DNA from: Bacteroidales bacterium
Lineage (GTDB): Bacteria > Bacteroidota > Bacteroidia > Bacteroidales > UBA932
NCBI GenBank assembly: GCA_024398365.1
Contig: JAKSJG010000004.1
Span: 1 to 52,192, forward strand
Reading direction: 5' to 3'
DNA: 52,192 bases
Made by a program: the position numbers and the translations under genes. Below, piece after piece: positions 24,417-32,305 of this stretch (position 1 is its first letter; each line of letters opens with the position of its first letter). Under the pieces are notes generated by a model that made no database searches, had not been told where the DNA came from, and saw only the letters and a list, made by a program, of their open reading frames with translations.

Positions 24417-25765
24417 GAAGAGGATACATATTTGCCGCCATCCTGGCCTTCATCCTGCCTGTCGGAGCACAGGCCCAGCTGAAGATATCATATTTCGTGG
24501 ACAGGTCCCTGCAAAGGTCCTCGCTCAACCCGGCATTCTCTCCGGAGAGCAATTACTTCCATATACCCGTGGCTTCGGGCGTGGAAGTCGGGGAATACGG
24601 CAATCTCAGCCTCTCCGACCTGCTCTACCCGAAAAACGGTCATCTGTACACCTTCCTCAACAGCAATGTCTCCACCCAGGAGGTGATGCAGAACCTTGAT
24701 TCGGACATAGCATCCAGGACCCAGGTCAACACCCAGATACTGGGCATGGGAACACATATTGGCGAAAGCCTGTACCTGACCATGGGCGTCGATGTGCGCG
24801 CTGACGTCAACATGAAATTGCCAAAGGACATGTTCATCGCCCTCAAGCAGGGCGCGACAGCGGAGGACGGGGCCGTATCCTTCAGCTACAAGGGCGCAGC
24901 GGCCGATGTACTGACACTCGCACAGCTAACTGCCGGTCTTAAGGTTGACATGTCCGCGTTTGTCCCGGGCTTCAGCTTCGGAGTCCGCGCCAAATACGCT
25001 GTCATCGCAGCAGCCGTGCAGGCACAGATCGACAAGGGCGAAGTGTATATGGGCTCTGACAGCTGGAACATCCGCACCGAAGGCAACGGCTACTATGCGG
25101 CACAAGGCCTGAAATATACGGCGGAAAAGGGCGTTTACAGGGTAGGCAAGCTAGGAACTGCAGGCGGCGGCATTCTGTTCGATCTGGGATTCGACTATAC
25201 CCTGGATCTGCCTTCCGACGCCTTCAGCAGCATAAGCCTGTCGGCATCCGTGCTGGATTTCGGCTCGCTGACCTACAAGGGAGGAGCGATGAACCCATAC
25301 AACATCAGCGGAGACAAGTCCTATGAGGGTGTGCGTGAGCTGGACTTTTCCGACAATATAGTGAATCAGATTTCCAGAACGCTTCATGAGCTGTCCCAGC
25401 TTGCGGAGATATCCGAGAGCCAGGCCAAGGACAATCTGCTTTACAAGCTCACCCCGACAGTATATGCCGGAGCTCAATTCTCCTTCTGGAAGGACAGGTT
25501 CAGCACGGGTCTCCTCTACTCCAAAACCAGCTTCAACAGAGATTTCACCATGTCCGCCAACCTCAAGCTGGCGGCCTTCAATCTGGCGGCAAGCTACTCA
25601 TTCGTCGCCGCCAAGGCCTTCGGATGCTACCTTGGCATCATCCCGAAGAAGGGCCTTGCCGTATTCGTGGGCAGCGACTACATCCCTACCCGCTTCACTC
25701 CGCAGTACATCCCGATCGACGAGATGAACATCAACTTCCGCGGCGGACTGTCATTCGTATTCTGA
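24413..25765 (+). CDS. DUF5723 family outer-membrane protein
   Basis: A 450-residue protein with a signal peptide (LPVGAQAQ) and a long beta-barrel-like body: RSSLNPAFSPESNYFHIP near the N-terminus, LYLTMGVDVRADVNMKLP, GGILFDLGFDYTLDL, FSTGLLYSKTSFNRDF, and a terminal aromatic strand ending LSFVF. This matches the DUF5723 group of Bacteroidota outer-membrane proteins, distantly like FadL/PorV barrels. Function is unknown. It is coupled (ATGA) to the lipoprotein gene upstream. A strong hairpin at 25781-25815 ends the transcript. Confidence 0.75.
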   Translation: MRRGYIFAAILAFILPVGAQAQLKISYFVDRSLQRSSLNPAFSPESNYFHIPVASGVEVGEYGNLSLSDLLYPKNGHLYTFLNSNVSTQEVMQNLDSDIASRTQVNTQILGMGTHIGESLYLTMGVDVRADVNMKLPKDMFIALKQGATAEDGAVSFSYKGAAADVLTLAQLTAGLKVDMSAFVPGFSFGVRAKYAVIAAAVQAQIDKGEVYMGSDSWNIRTEGNGYYAAQGLKYTAEKGVYRVGKLGTAGGGILFDLGFDYTLDLPSDAFSSISLSASVLDFGSLTYKGGAMNPYNISGDKSYEGVRELDFSDNIVNQISRTLHELSQLAEISESQAKDNLLYKLTPTVYAGAQFSFWKDRFSTGLLYSKTSFNRDFTMSANLKLAAFNLAASYSFVAAKAFGCYLGIIPKKGLAVFVGSDYIPTRFTPQYIPIDEMNINFRGGLSFVF

Positions 25766-25780
25766 CATACAGCAATAATA

Positions 25781-25815
25781 CAGAAAGCCCCCACAGAATC
25801 TGTGAGGGCTTTCTG
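25781..25815. terminator. Long hairpin between DUF5723 gene and tRNA
   Basis: CAGAAAGCCC with CACAG pairs with CTGTG and GGGCTTTCTG, giving a nearly continuous 15-16 base-pair stem with a three-base loop. It lies just after the plus-strand DUF5723 gene and directly abuts the 3' end of the minus-strand tRNA, so it can end both transcripts. Neither side has a strong U-run. Confidence 0.7.
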
Positions 25816-25889
25816 TGGTCCCAGCAGGGCATGATCCTGCGACCCCCTGATTATGAGTCAGATGCTCTAACCAACTGAGCTATGGGACC
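25816..25889 (-). tRNA. tRNA-Met (anticodon CAT)
   Basis: A 74-base cloverleaf on the minus strand. The acceptor stem is GGTCCCA with TGGGACC and discriminator A; the D-arm is AGCTCAGTTGGTTAGAGC; the anticodon loop is CTCATAA in a TCTGA/TCAGG stem; the T-arm is GCAGG-ATCATGC-CCTGC. CCA is not encoded, usual in this phylum. A CAT anticodon could be elongator Met, or Ile2 after lysidine modification; the overall form favours elongator Met, but bases alone do not exclude Ile2. It lies downstream of rpsJ. Confidence 0.88.
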
Positions 25890-25893
25890 AATC

Positions 25894-25927
25894 TTACCTT
25901 TGTGTCGGTTTGACGGCACAAAGGTAA
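25894..25927. promoter_or_regulatory. Palindrome between rpsJ and tRNA, with -7 boxes
   Basis: A perfect 11-base inverted repeat, TTACCTTTGTG (25894-25904) and CACAAAGGTAA (25917-25927). The minus-strand copy holds TACCTTTG (25919-25926), a -7 match about 30 bases before the tRNA, so it may be the tRNA promoter. Alternatively the stem is a terminator for rpsJ, whose stop is 22 bases upstream, but it lacks a U-run. The arms share CACAAAGnTA with the palindrome at 1542-1574. Confidence 0.5.
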
Positions 25928-25949
25928 TAATTATTTTGATATAAGTCTA

Positions 25950-26255
25950 TCAGACTTTGATTTCAACCTCTACACCGCTAGGGAGCTCGAGCTTCATCAG
26001 AGCGTCAACTGTCTTAGGGGTTGAGCTGTAGATGTCGAGGAGGCGGCGGAAAGAATTGAGTTCGAACTGCTCGCGAGCTTTCTTGTTAACGAAAGTTGAG
26101 CGGTTGACAGTGAAGATCTTCTTGTCTGTAGGAAGTGGAACCGGTCCGCTTACAACAGCACCTGTAGCCTTGACTGTCTTTACGATCTTATCGGCTGACT
26201 TGTCAACCAATGCGTGGTCGTAAGATTTGAGTTTGATTCTAATTTTCTGGCTCAT
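25950..26255 (-). CDS. rpsJ: 30S ribosomal protein S10
   Basis: A 101-residue full-length S10 ([52 protein letters not shown]). It is a structural protein of the 30S head and, in many bacteria, the NusB partner in antitermination. It is the last gene of the str-type cluster, 15 bases after fusA. In Bacteroidales rpsJ normally continues into rplC-rplD and the rest of the S10 operon; here a palindrome and a tRNA gene follow instead. Confidence 0.97.
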   Translation of the reverse strand: MSQKIRIKLKSYDHALVDKSADKIVKTVKATGAVVSGPVPLPTDKKIFTVNRSTFVNKKAREQFELNSFRRLLDIYSSTPKTVDALMKLELPSGVEVEIKV

Positions 26256-26270
26256 ATGTTAAACTTTTTA

Positions 26271-28385
26271 TTATTCGTCATCATCACCCAGCTTGTTACC
26301 TGACTTGCTGATAACTTCCTGTGCGATAGTACCAGGAACCTCTGCGTAGTGAGAGAATTCCATAGAGCTTGTTGCACGGCCGGAAGACAGCGTTCTGAGG
26401 ACAGTCACATAACCGAACTGCTCAGAGAGAGGAACATTGGCCTTGATAATTCTTGCATTGCCCTTTGAGTCCATGTTGACAATCTGGCCGCGGCGGCGGT
26501 TGAGGTCACCGACTACGTCACCCATGTAATCCTCAGGAGTAACAACTTCGAGGGACATCACAGGCTCCATAAGAACAGGACCGCACTTTGACAGCGCGTG
26601 GCGGAATGCCATACGGGCGCAGAGTTCGAATGACAGTGCATCTGAATCCACAGGGTGGAAGCTACCGTCGAGAAGGCGGACCTTCAGTGAAGTAACCTCG
26701 TAACCTGCGAGTACACCATTTGCCATTGCGGACTTGAAGCCCTTTTCGACTGCAGGGATGTATTCGCGTGGAACGTTACCACCCTTGACTTCGTCGATGA
26801 ACTGAAGTCCGGTGACACCCTCGTCTGCAGGACCGATTTCGACAATGATATCTGCAAATTTACCTCTACCACCAGTCTGCTTCTTGAATACCTCGCGGTG
26901 CTGGTAAGGCCTTGTGACAGCCTCCTTGTAGTTCACCTGAGGAGCACCCTGGTTGATCTCAACGCCGAATTCACGACGGAGGCGGTCAACGATGATGTCG
27001 AGGTGAAGCTCACCCATACCGCTGATGACTGTCTGACCAGTCTCAGTATCTGACTTGACTGTGAAAGTAGGGTCTTCTTCTGCAAGCTTTCCGAGAGCGA
27101 TGCCGAGCTTGTCGAGGTCCTTCTGAGTCTTAGGCTCAACCGCAAGTCCGATAACCGGATCAGGGAATGAGATAGACTCGAGAACTACAGGACTGTCCTC
27201 GGAGCAGATTGTATCACCGGTGCGGAGCTCCTTGAATCCCACTGCAGCGCAGATATCACCTGCCTCTACAAATTCGATAGGATTCTGCTTGTTGGAGTGC
27301 ATCTGATAAAGTCTTGCAACGCGCTCTTTCTTGCCGGTACGTGCGTTGAGCACGTATGAGCCAGCATCCAGACGGCCTGAATAAGCCCTGAGGAATGCCA
27401 GACGACCGACAAACGGATCAGTAGCGATCTTAAATACGAGTGCGCAGAATGGTTCGCTTGCCTCAGGATTGCGTACAACCTCTTCATTGGTACGGAGGTC
27501 AGTTCCGCTGATGGCTCCCTTGTCCAGAGGAGAAGGCAGATAGCGGATGACAGCGTTGAGGAGGAACTGTACACCCTTGTTCTTGAATGATGAACCGCAG
27601 CAAGCAGGAACAACCTGCATGTTGATGGTAGCCTTGCGGAGAGCCGCGATGATCTCTTCTTCTGTGATGGAATCAGGATCAACGAAGAACTTCTCAAGAA
27701 GCTTGTCATCAAATTCTGCGACTGTCTCGATAAGGTTACCACGCCATTCTTCAACCTCGTCAACCATATTCTCAGGAACGTCGGTCTCTGTGTAGTTAAC
27801 GAGTTCCTTGCAGTCAGGATTGTAGTAATATGCCTTCTTTGCGATGAGGTCAACGATTCCTTCGAACTTGTCCTCAGCTCCGATAGGCAGGCAGATTGGA
27901 ACAGCCTTGGCTCCGAGCTTCTCCTTGATCTCCTCAACTACTGCGAGGAAGTCGGCGCCTGTACGGTCCATCTTGTTCACATACGCAATCTTAGGTACGC
28001 GGTACTTGTCAGCCTGACGCCAAACGGTCTCGGACTGAGGCTGTACACGACCTACTGCGCAGAATGTGGCAACGGTACCGTCAAGGACACGGAGAGAACG
28101 CTCCACCTCAACGGTGAAGTCAACGTGGCCCGGAGTATCGATAAGGTTGATCTGATACTGCTGGTTGTCATAATGCCAGAACGCTGTTGTGGCGGCTGAA
28201 GTGATGGTAATACCTCTCTCCTGCTCCTGGACCATCCAGTCCATGGTAGCTGCGCCATCATGTACTTCACCGATCTTGTGTGTCTTGCCGGTGTAGTACA
28301 GAATACGTTCTGATGTGGTAGTCTTGCCGGCATCGATGTGAGCCATGATGCCGATGTTTCTGGTATATTTAAGATCTCTTGCCAT
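26271..28385 (-). CDS. fusA: Elongation factor G
   Basis: A 704-residue EF-G, the GTPase that drives ribosomal translocation and, with RRF, ribosome recycling. The G motifs are complete: [16 protein letters not shown] (P-loop), [11 protein letters not shown] (switch I), [12 protein letters not shown], then domains II to V ([19 protein letters not shown], and [16 protein letters not shown] near the end). It lies in the standard rpsL-rpsG-fusA order, which supports the canonical EF-G rather than a specialised paralogue such as the Bacteroides EF-G2. There are 12 bases between rpsG and fusA. No tuf gene follows, as is common in this phylum. Confidence 0.97.
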   Translation of the reverse strand: MARDLKYTRNIGIMAHIDAGKTTTSERILYYTGKTHKIGEVHDGAATMDWMVQEQERGITITSAATTAFWHYDNQQYQINLIDTPGHVDFTVEVERSLRVLDGTVATFCAVGRVQPQSETVWRQADKYRVPKIAYVNKMDRTGADFLAVVEEIKEKLGAKAVPICLPIGAEDKFEGIVDLIAKKAYYYNPDCKELVNYTETDVPENMVDEVEEWRGNLIETVAEFDDKLLEKFFVDPDSITEEEIIAALRKATINMQVVPACCGSSFKNKGVQFLLNAVIRYLPSPLDKGAISGTDLRTNEEVVRNPEASEPFCALVFKIATDPFVGRLAFLRAYSGRLDAGSYVLNARTGKKERVARLYQMHSNKQNPIEFVEAGDICAAVGFKELRTGDTICSEDSPVVLESISFPDPVIGLAVEPKTQKDLDKLGIALGKLAEEDPTFTVKSDTETGQTVISGMGELHLDIIVDRLRREFGVEINQGAPQVNYKEAVTRPYQHREVFKKQTGGRGKFADIIVEIGPADEGVTGLQFIDEVKGGNVPREYIPAVEKGFKSAMANGVLAGYEVTSLKVRLLDGSFHPVDSDALSFELCARMAFRHALSKCGPVLMEPVMSLEVVTPEDYMGDVVGDLNRRRGQIVNMDSKGNARIIKANVPLSEQFGYVTVLRTLSSGRATSSMEFSHYAEVPGTIAQEVISKSGNKLGDDDE

Positions 28386-28397
28386 TTAAATACACCA

Positions 28398-28874
28398 TTA
28401 GAAACGGAAGTGAGCAAATGCCTTGTTGGCTTCTGCCATTCTGTGCATTTCCTCTTTTCTCTTGTAGGCTGCACCTTCGCAATTGTAGGCAGCCATTATT
28501 TCTGCGGCCAACTTTTCAGCCATTGAATGGCCGGCGCGCTTGCGGGAGTAGAGTATCATGTTCTTCATTGAGAGAGAGACCTTACGCTCCGGACGCACCT
28601 CTGTCGGGACCTGGAAGTTCGCACCACCAACTCTGCGGGACTTTACTTCGACCTGCGGAGTTACGTTTTCCAATGCTTTTTTCCAAATATCGAGAGGAGC
28701 CTGTTCAGAATCTTTCATCTTCTCGCCAATAATGTCGATCGCGTCATAGAAAATTGTGTAAGCGATACTCTTCTTCCCCTGTAACATAAGATTGTTCACG
28801 AAACGGGTTACCTCTACATCGTGAAACTTAGGATCAGGAAGTAGAATCCTCTTTTTAGGCTTCGATTTTCTCAT
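28398..28874 (-). CDS. rpsG: 30S ribosomal protein S7
   Basis: A 158-residue full-length S7, primary 16S rRNA-binding protein of the 30S head. Typical segments are [47 protein letters not shown] [12 protein letters not shown] and the C-terminal [15 protein letters not shown]. It follows rpsL by 32 bases and precedes fusA by 12. In enterobacteria S7 represses its own operon translationally; whether that holds here cannot be read from the sequence. Confidence 0.97.
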   Translation of the reverse strand: MRKSKPKKRILLPDPKFHDVEVTRFVNNLMLQGKKSIAYTIFYDAIDIIGEKMKDSEQAPLDIWKKALENVTPQVEVKSRRVGGANFQVPTEVRPERKVSLSMKNMILYSRKRAGHSMAEKLAAEIMAAYNCEGAAYKRKEEMHRMAEANKAFAHFRF

Positions 28875-28906
28875 TTTGTTAGGAATTAAAAGTTAAATAG
28901 ATGTGG

Positions 28907-29290
28907 TTACTTCTTAGATTTCTTCGGCCTCTTGGCTCCGTAGAGTGAACGTGACTGAGTACGACCCTCTACACCAGCTGTATCCAAAGCTCCTCTAAGG
29001 ATGTGGTAGCGAACACCAGGAAGGTCCTTTACACGACCGCCACGAACAAGCACGATGCTATGCTCCTGAAGGTTGTGGCCCTCGCCTGGAATGTATGCGT
29101 TGACCTCTTTCTGATTGGTAAGTCTTACACGCGCTACTTTACGCATAGCGGAGTTAGGCTTCTTAGGGGTTGTTGTGTAAACACGTACACAAACACCTCT
29201 TCTCTGAGGGCAAGCATCCAACGCGCGAGATTTGCTCTGTTCGGTGATAACCTCGCGTCCTTTGCGAACTAATTGTTGAATTGTTGGCAT
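28907..29290 (-). CDS. rpsL: 30S ribosomal protein S12
   Basis: A 127-residue S12, part of the decoding centre. The conserved loops [19 protein letters not shown] and [14 protein letters not shown] are intact, including the lysines whose mutation gives streptomycin resistance in other bacteria, so the sequence is of the wild-type, sensitive form at those positions. The C-terminus is basic ([13 protein letters not shown]). It is the first gene of rpsL-rpsG-fusA-rpsJ, with the best-formed promoter in the window just upstream. Confidence 0.97.
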   Translation of the reverse strand: MPTIQQLVRKGREVITEQSKSRALDACPQRRGVCVRVYTTTPKKPNSAMRKVARVRLTNQKEVNAYIPGEGHNLQEHSIVLVRGGRVKDLPGVRYHILRGALDTAGVEGRTQSRSLYGAKRPKKSKK

Positions 29291-29322
29291 AAATACTTGT
29301 AAATCTTTTATTTATGTATGTT

Positions 29323-29339
29323 CCCGCACTTTTTGCGGG
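29323..29339 (-). promoter_or_regulatory. 5'-terminal hairpin of the rpsL transcript
   Basis: CCCGCA (29323-29328) pairs with TGCGGG (29334-29339) with a five-base loop. On the transcript this stem would lie right at the 5' end, because the -7 box ends at 29344. It may stabilise the mRNA or bind a regulator; it is not placed like a terminator of the upstream gene at 29398, being downstream of the promoter. Confidence 0.55.
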
Positions 29340-29343
29340 GTTG

Positions 29344-29374
29344 CAAAGATAGGATAAATATTCCTATTTACAAA
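29344..29374 (-). promoter_or_regulatory. rpsL operon promoter
   Basis: TTTG (29371-29374), a 19-base spacer, then TATCTTTG (29344-29351), read on the minus strand. This is a full match to the Bacteroidota primary-sigma consensus (TTTG, N19, TAnnTTTG). The expected start is near 29338-29341, leaving a leader of about 50 bases before rpsL at 29290. Confidence 0.8.
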
Positions 29375-29397
29375 CAAGTTCTTGACAAAATGTGCAT

Positions 29398-31083
29398 TTA
29401 CCTTATCTGAATGGCAGTTTCGGCATAGACGGGAGTGCCGTCGGAGGCGAGGCCCTCCACCCTCACGGTGAAAGTGCCGGAATACGCCGGCGCCCGGCAT
29501 TCGAGCACTGTGGCGCTCCCCGGCGTCAGCTCCACGAGCGGATCCCAGTATATGGTGCTGCGGTAATCAGGATATTCGGAAGCGTCGATACCGGCTCCGG
29601 TATATGCCTGCGGGAACGCCGCACCGTTGAAGCTGAGCACTCTCACGGCGCTGCCGAAATCCACTGACGGCATATTGCCCTTGTATGTGACGAAATTGAC
29701 AACCCCGGCATATTCCACGCCGTCCAGATAATGCACCTGCGGATAAATGTCAATCCTCCTGACAAGCAGAGGATCGTAGGCGTAGATAAGATCGTGGTCG
29801 AAAACCGGCACACCGTCTATCAGCATCAACGGATCACCGTCGGTAAAGTTGCTGATTCCGCCACCGCCGGCTATCTGAATCTGTATCCTGTGATGTCCTC
29901 CGCCGGCATTGACCGCCCTGATCTCAGGTATGAATTCGATGAAGACCTCCTTCATCAGCGGGAACCTCGTATAATCGTCAAGGATGTAGCTCACCTTGTC
30001 CTGGCCCAGGAAACCGTTGCCCCTGAAATGCAGCCAGTCATACAGCGTATCAGCCGCGAAGCGGCGCTCGATCTGCATTGCCGCAGCGCGGCGCTCCAGA
30101 TCGGAAGCCATGGACCTGCCCAGCGGCAGGACTGCGGGCGCATCCGCCTTGACGCCGAGGAAAGGCTCCTCCAGTTCAATATGGCAGTTGAGAGCCGTGT
30201 CGATGCCGCGCAGCTCGCAGACCATATCGCAGCTGCCGTAGATATTGCCCGTGCGGAATGTGACCGCACCCGTGGAATCAATGAGCGAAGAATATATGTC
30301 AAAGCGGTCACCTGGCGCGGAAATATACGCCCTGCCGACCGCGACGGAGCTGATCTTGTCCGGAGAAAGGCCGGCAATATGGCCGCGCAGTATCTCACCT
30401 TCGTATTCAGGGACGGCGCCCTCCTGTACAGTGCAGCCGGAGGCGGCCCTGACCACGCCGGAGAAGGCGGATATGCCGTCATTCGCCGGGGAGGCTATGG
30501 AGTCGCTGCGGAATATGGATACGCTGACGCTTGCAGGCACCGCGCCCTGAAGACTGAGGTTCACGGGGATGATGGAGCCGCAGGCACCGTCAGCCGCCGA
30601 TACGCTTATACCGTGCCCGCCTTCGGAAGTCCGCGAAGGGGCCGGACAGGCATCCGGATCGACCACCTTCACACCGCCGGGCACCCTCTCCGTGGAGAAC
30701 ACGTTGAAGACCGAAATGGTCCTGGAGGCAAAAGGCTTGAAGCCCGGCTCATTGATATTCTGGCGGGTATATGCCACGATATTGTAATTGCCCGTAGGCA
30801 GACCTGCGGGCAGGGTGATGCAGCCGGCGCCACGGCCGTCCTGCAGGGCTATCCTGCCGCCCAGCGCCATGCCTGACGCGGACTGAAGTTCGACATAGGC
30901 CACTGCGCTGACCGGCGAGAGGCGCGAGGTGGCGGCGTCAACGCAGAATGCGGAGCACCATACCTTCTCCCCCGCCAGATAAATGTCGCGGTCCGTGGAT
31001 ACATAGCTGCGCTCGACAGTGCCGCGTGCGCCGAGAGGGAGATTGCAGAGCAATATTGCAAACAGTAAAACCAACTTTCTCAT
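29398..31083 (-). CDS. Secreted MG2-like protein with TonB plug-like C-terminus
   Basis: A 561-residue protein with a signal peptide (LCNLPLGARG). The N-terminal part begins ERSYVSTDRDIYLAGEKVWC, the alpha-2-macroglobulin MG2-like strand pattern common in Bacteroidota surface proteins, followed by LPTGNYNIVAYTRQ. The C-terminal third resembles a TonB-receptor plug without a barrel: DPLMLIDGVPVFDHDLIYAY, VRRIDIYPQVHYLDGVEYAG, VVNFVTYKGN. Such MG2-plug proteins are found beside DUF4249/TonB receptor genes and may be accessory parts of that transporter. It starts seven bases after the DUF4249 gene and ends the five-gene operon. The ATG at 31083 is chosen over one 17 codons upstream that would lie inside the DUF4249 gene. 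Confidence 0.72.
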   Translation of the reverse strand: MRKLVLLFAILLCNLPLGARGTVERSYVSTDRDIYLAGEKVWCSAFCVDAATSRLSPVSAVAYVELQSASGMALGGRIALQDGRGAGCITLPAGLPTGNYNIVAYTRQNINEPGFKPFASRTISVFNVFSTERVPGGVKVVDPDACPAPSRTSEGGHGISVSAADGACGSIIPVNLSLQGAVPASVSVSIFRSDSIASPANDGISAFSGVVRAASGCTVQEGAVPEYEGEILRGHIAGLSPDKISSVAVGRAYISAPGDRFDIYSSLIDSTGAVTFRTGNIYGSCDMVCELRGIDTALNCHIELEEPFLGVKADAPAVLPLGRSMASDLERRAAAMQIERRFAADTLYDWLHFRGNGFLGQDKVSYILDDYTRFPLMKEVFIEFIPEIRAVNAGGGHHRIQIQIAGGGGISNFTDGDPLMLIDGVPVFDHDLIYAYDPLLVRRIDIYPQVHYLDGVEYAGVVNFVTYKGNMPSVDFGSAVRVLSFNGAAFPQAYTGAGIDASEYPDYRSTIYWDPLVELTPGSATVLECRAPAYSGTFTVRVEGLASDGTPVYAETAIQIR

Positions 31084-31090
31084 ACGCGCA

Positions 31091-32305
31091 TCATTTATGG
31101 TTGTTCGGCCACCAGGCCGGCTTGTTCTTGTCACCGCCCCTGTAGGTGCAGTCTATGCAGCGGCGCGGATACCAGTCATAAGTATCCGGAACCTTATATC
31201 TTTCGCCCGTGGCCGTCTCCTCCTCGTGTGCGACTGCCGGACGGTACGCCAAGTCATAATAATAGTGCTTCCACTGAGAAGAATGCACAGCCTTCGGCTC
31301 CTCGCTGAAACGCTCCGCGCGATGGTAGAACAGCAGCAGCGAACTGTCGAAGAAATAGCGTATGCTTGACACCTCGGAAGCATTGACGAAGCCTATGACA
31401 GTCTCGGAAGGGTCATTCACATTGTAAATGTTACCGTGCAGCTCGGAAGGCTGTGAGGACATGAGGCCACCGACATCGGTGGAATTGCGTGACATGGCGT
31501 ACCAGTAGCGGTATGCATCCTCGCTGAGGTTTTCCTGGACAAGCAGTACGGAGTACAGATACGAGAGCTTGATATTGTGGTTGCCGTAGGTATAGATGAC
31601 ATGATTCACGAATCCCGGGTCCGACAGGCCGTTGGTGGTACCCACCATAATCTCCGGAACCTCTGCCCTGTTCCAGCAATAGAAACTGTTGTTGCCGTCC
31701 TTGTAATCAAGTACGCTGTTTTTCGATGGATCGTAATAGACGTCGGCCCTGACATCCGCGGTGTATTCCCAGTCCTCGGTCCCGAACCAGCGGTAATACG
31801 GAGTGGATCCGCCGCCCGGTGACGTAATGCAGAAATCCATAGTCGAGCGGTCATCAGCCACATGTGTCGAAAGGCTGTCTATCTCAGGAGTGGACTGCAC
31901 GGTGAGCCACGGGGTGCCATATTCACTGTTCACCACCATATCGAATGAACCACTTCTATGATTAAATGTATAGGTAACATTATTTATTCCAAGCCGGCAC
32001 TTCATACCTGCGGACAGGGAACGGGTGTCGAGCGTGAATTCGCTTTTGTTGCGTATGCCTTCAATGCGGGAGCCGTCTTCAAGTTCAACCCAAACTTTCC
32101 AGTCGTCCGGCACACCCACCGGGATTACAGTGTCAAGAGCCATGGCCCTGGACAGGTGTATGACGCTCACATCCCCCGCAAGTATGTCACCATCCACCAC
32201 GAGCGTGCCGGTATTGCCCTCCACCTGCGGATTGAAATCATATACGCAGGAGCCCGCCGCAGCGAGCAGGAGAATCAGCGATATAATATTTGATATCCTG
32301 TGCAT
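31091..32305 (-). CDS. DUF4249 family lipoprotein
   Basis: A 404-residue lipoprotein with lipobox AAGSC (Cys20). Family features are the N-terminal strand GTLVVDGDILAGDVSVIHLSR, the LSEDAYRYWYAMSRNSTD segment, and a C-terminal motif ending YPRRCIDCTYRGG with paired cysteines followed by KPAWWP. DUF4249 proteins are surface or periplasmic partners of a particular class of TonB-dependent receptors, and the receptor gene is directly upstream here, overlapping by one base (TGATG). The ligand is unknown; the receptor-plus-lipoprotein layout suggests a SusCD-like role. Confidence 0.85.
   Translation of the reverse strand: MHRISNIISLILLLAAAGSCVYDFNPQVEGNTGTLVVDGDILAGDVSVIHLSRAMALDTVIPVGVPDDWKVWVELEDGSRIEGIRNKSEFTLDTRSLSAGMKCRLGINNVTYTFNHRSGSFDMVVNSEYGTPWLTVQSTPEIDSLSTHVADDRSTMDFCITSPGGGSTPYYRWFGTEDWEYTADVRADVYYDPSKNSVLDYKDGNNSFYCWNRAEVPEIMVGTTNGLSDPGFVNHVIYTYGNHNIKLSYLYSVLLVQENLSEDAYRYWYAMSRNSTDVGGLMSSQPSELHGNIYNVNDPSETVIGFVNASEVSSIRYFFDSSLLLFYHRAERFSEEPKAVHSSQWKHYYYDLAYRPAVAHEEETATGERYKVPDTYDWYPRRCIDCTYRGGDKNKPAWWPNNHK

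Noticed and set aside
25816..25889. Initiator tRNA-fMet
   Set aside because: The acceptor begins with a G-C pair rather than an unpaired first base, and the anticodon stem lacks the three G-C pairs typical of initiators.
29731..30876. 381-residue plus-strand frame
   Set aside because: Antisense shadow of the MG2/plug-like gene; Arg/His/Ala-rich composition without domains.
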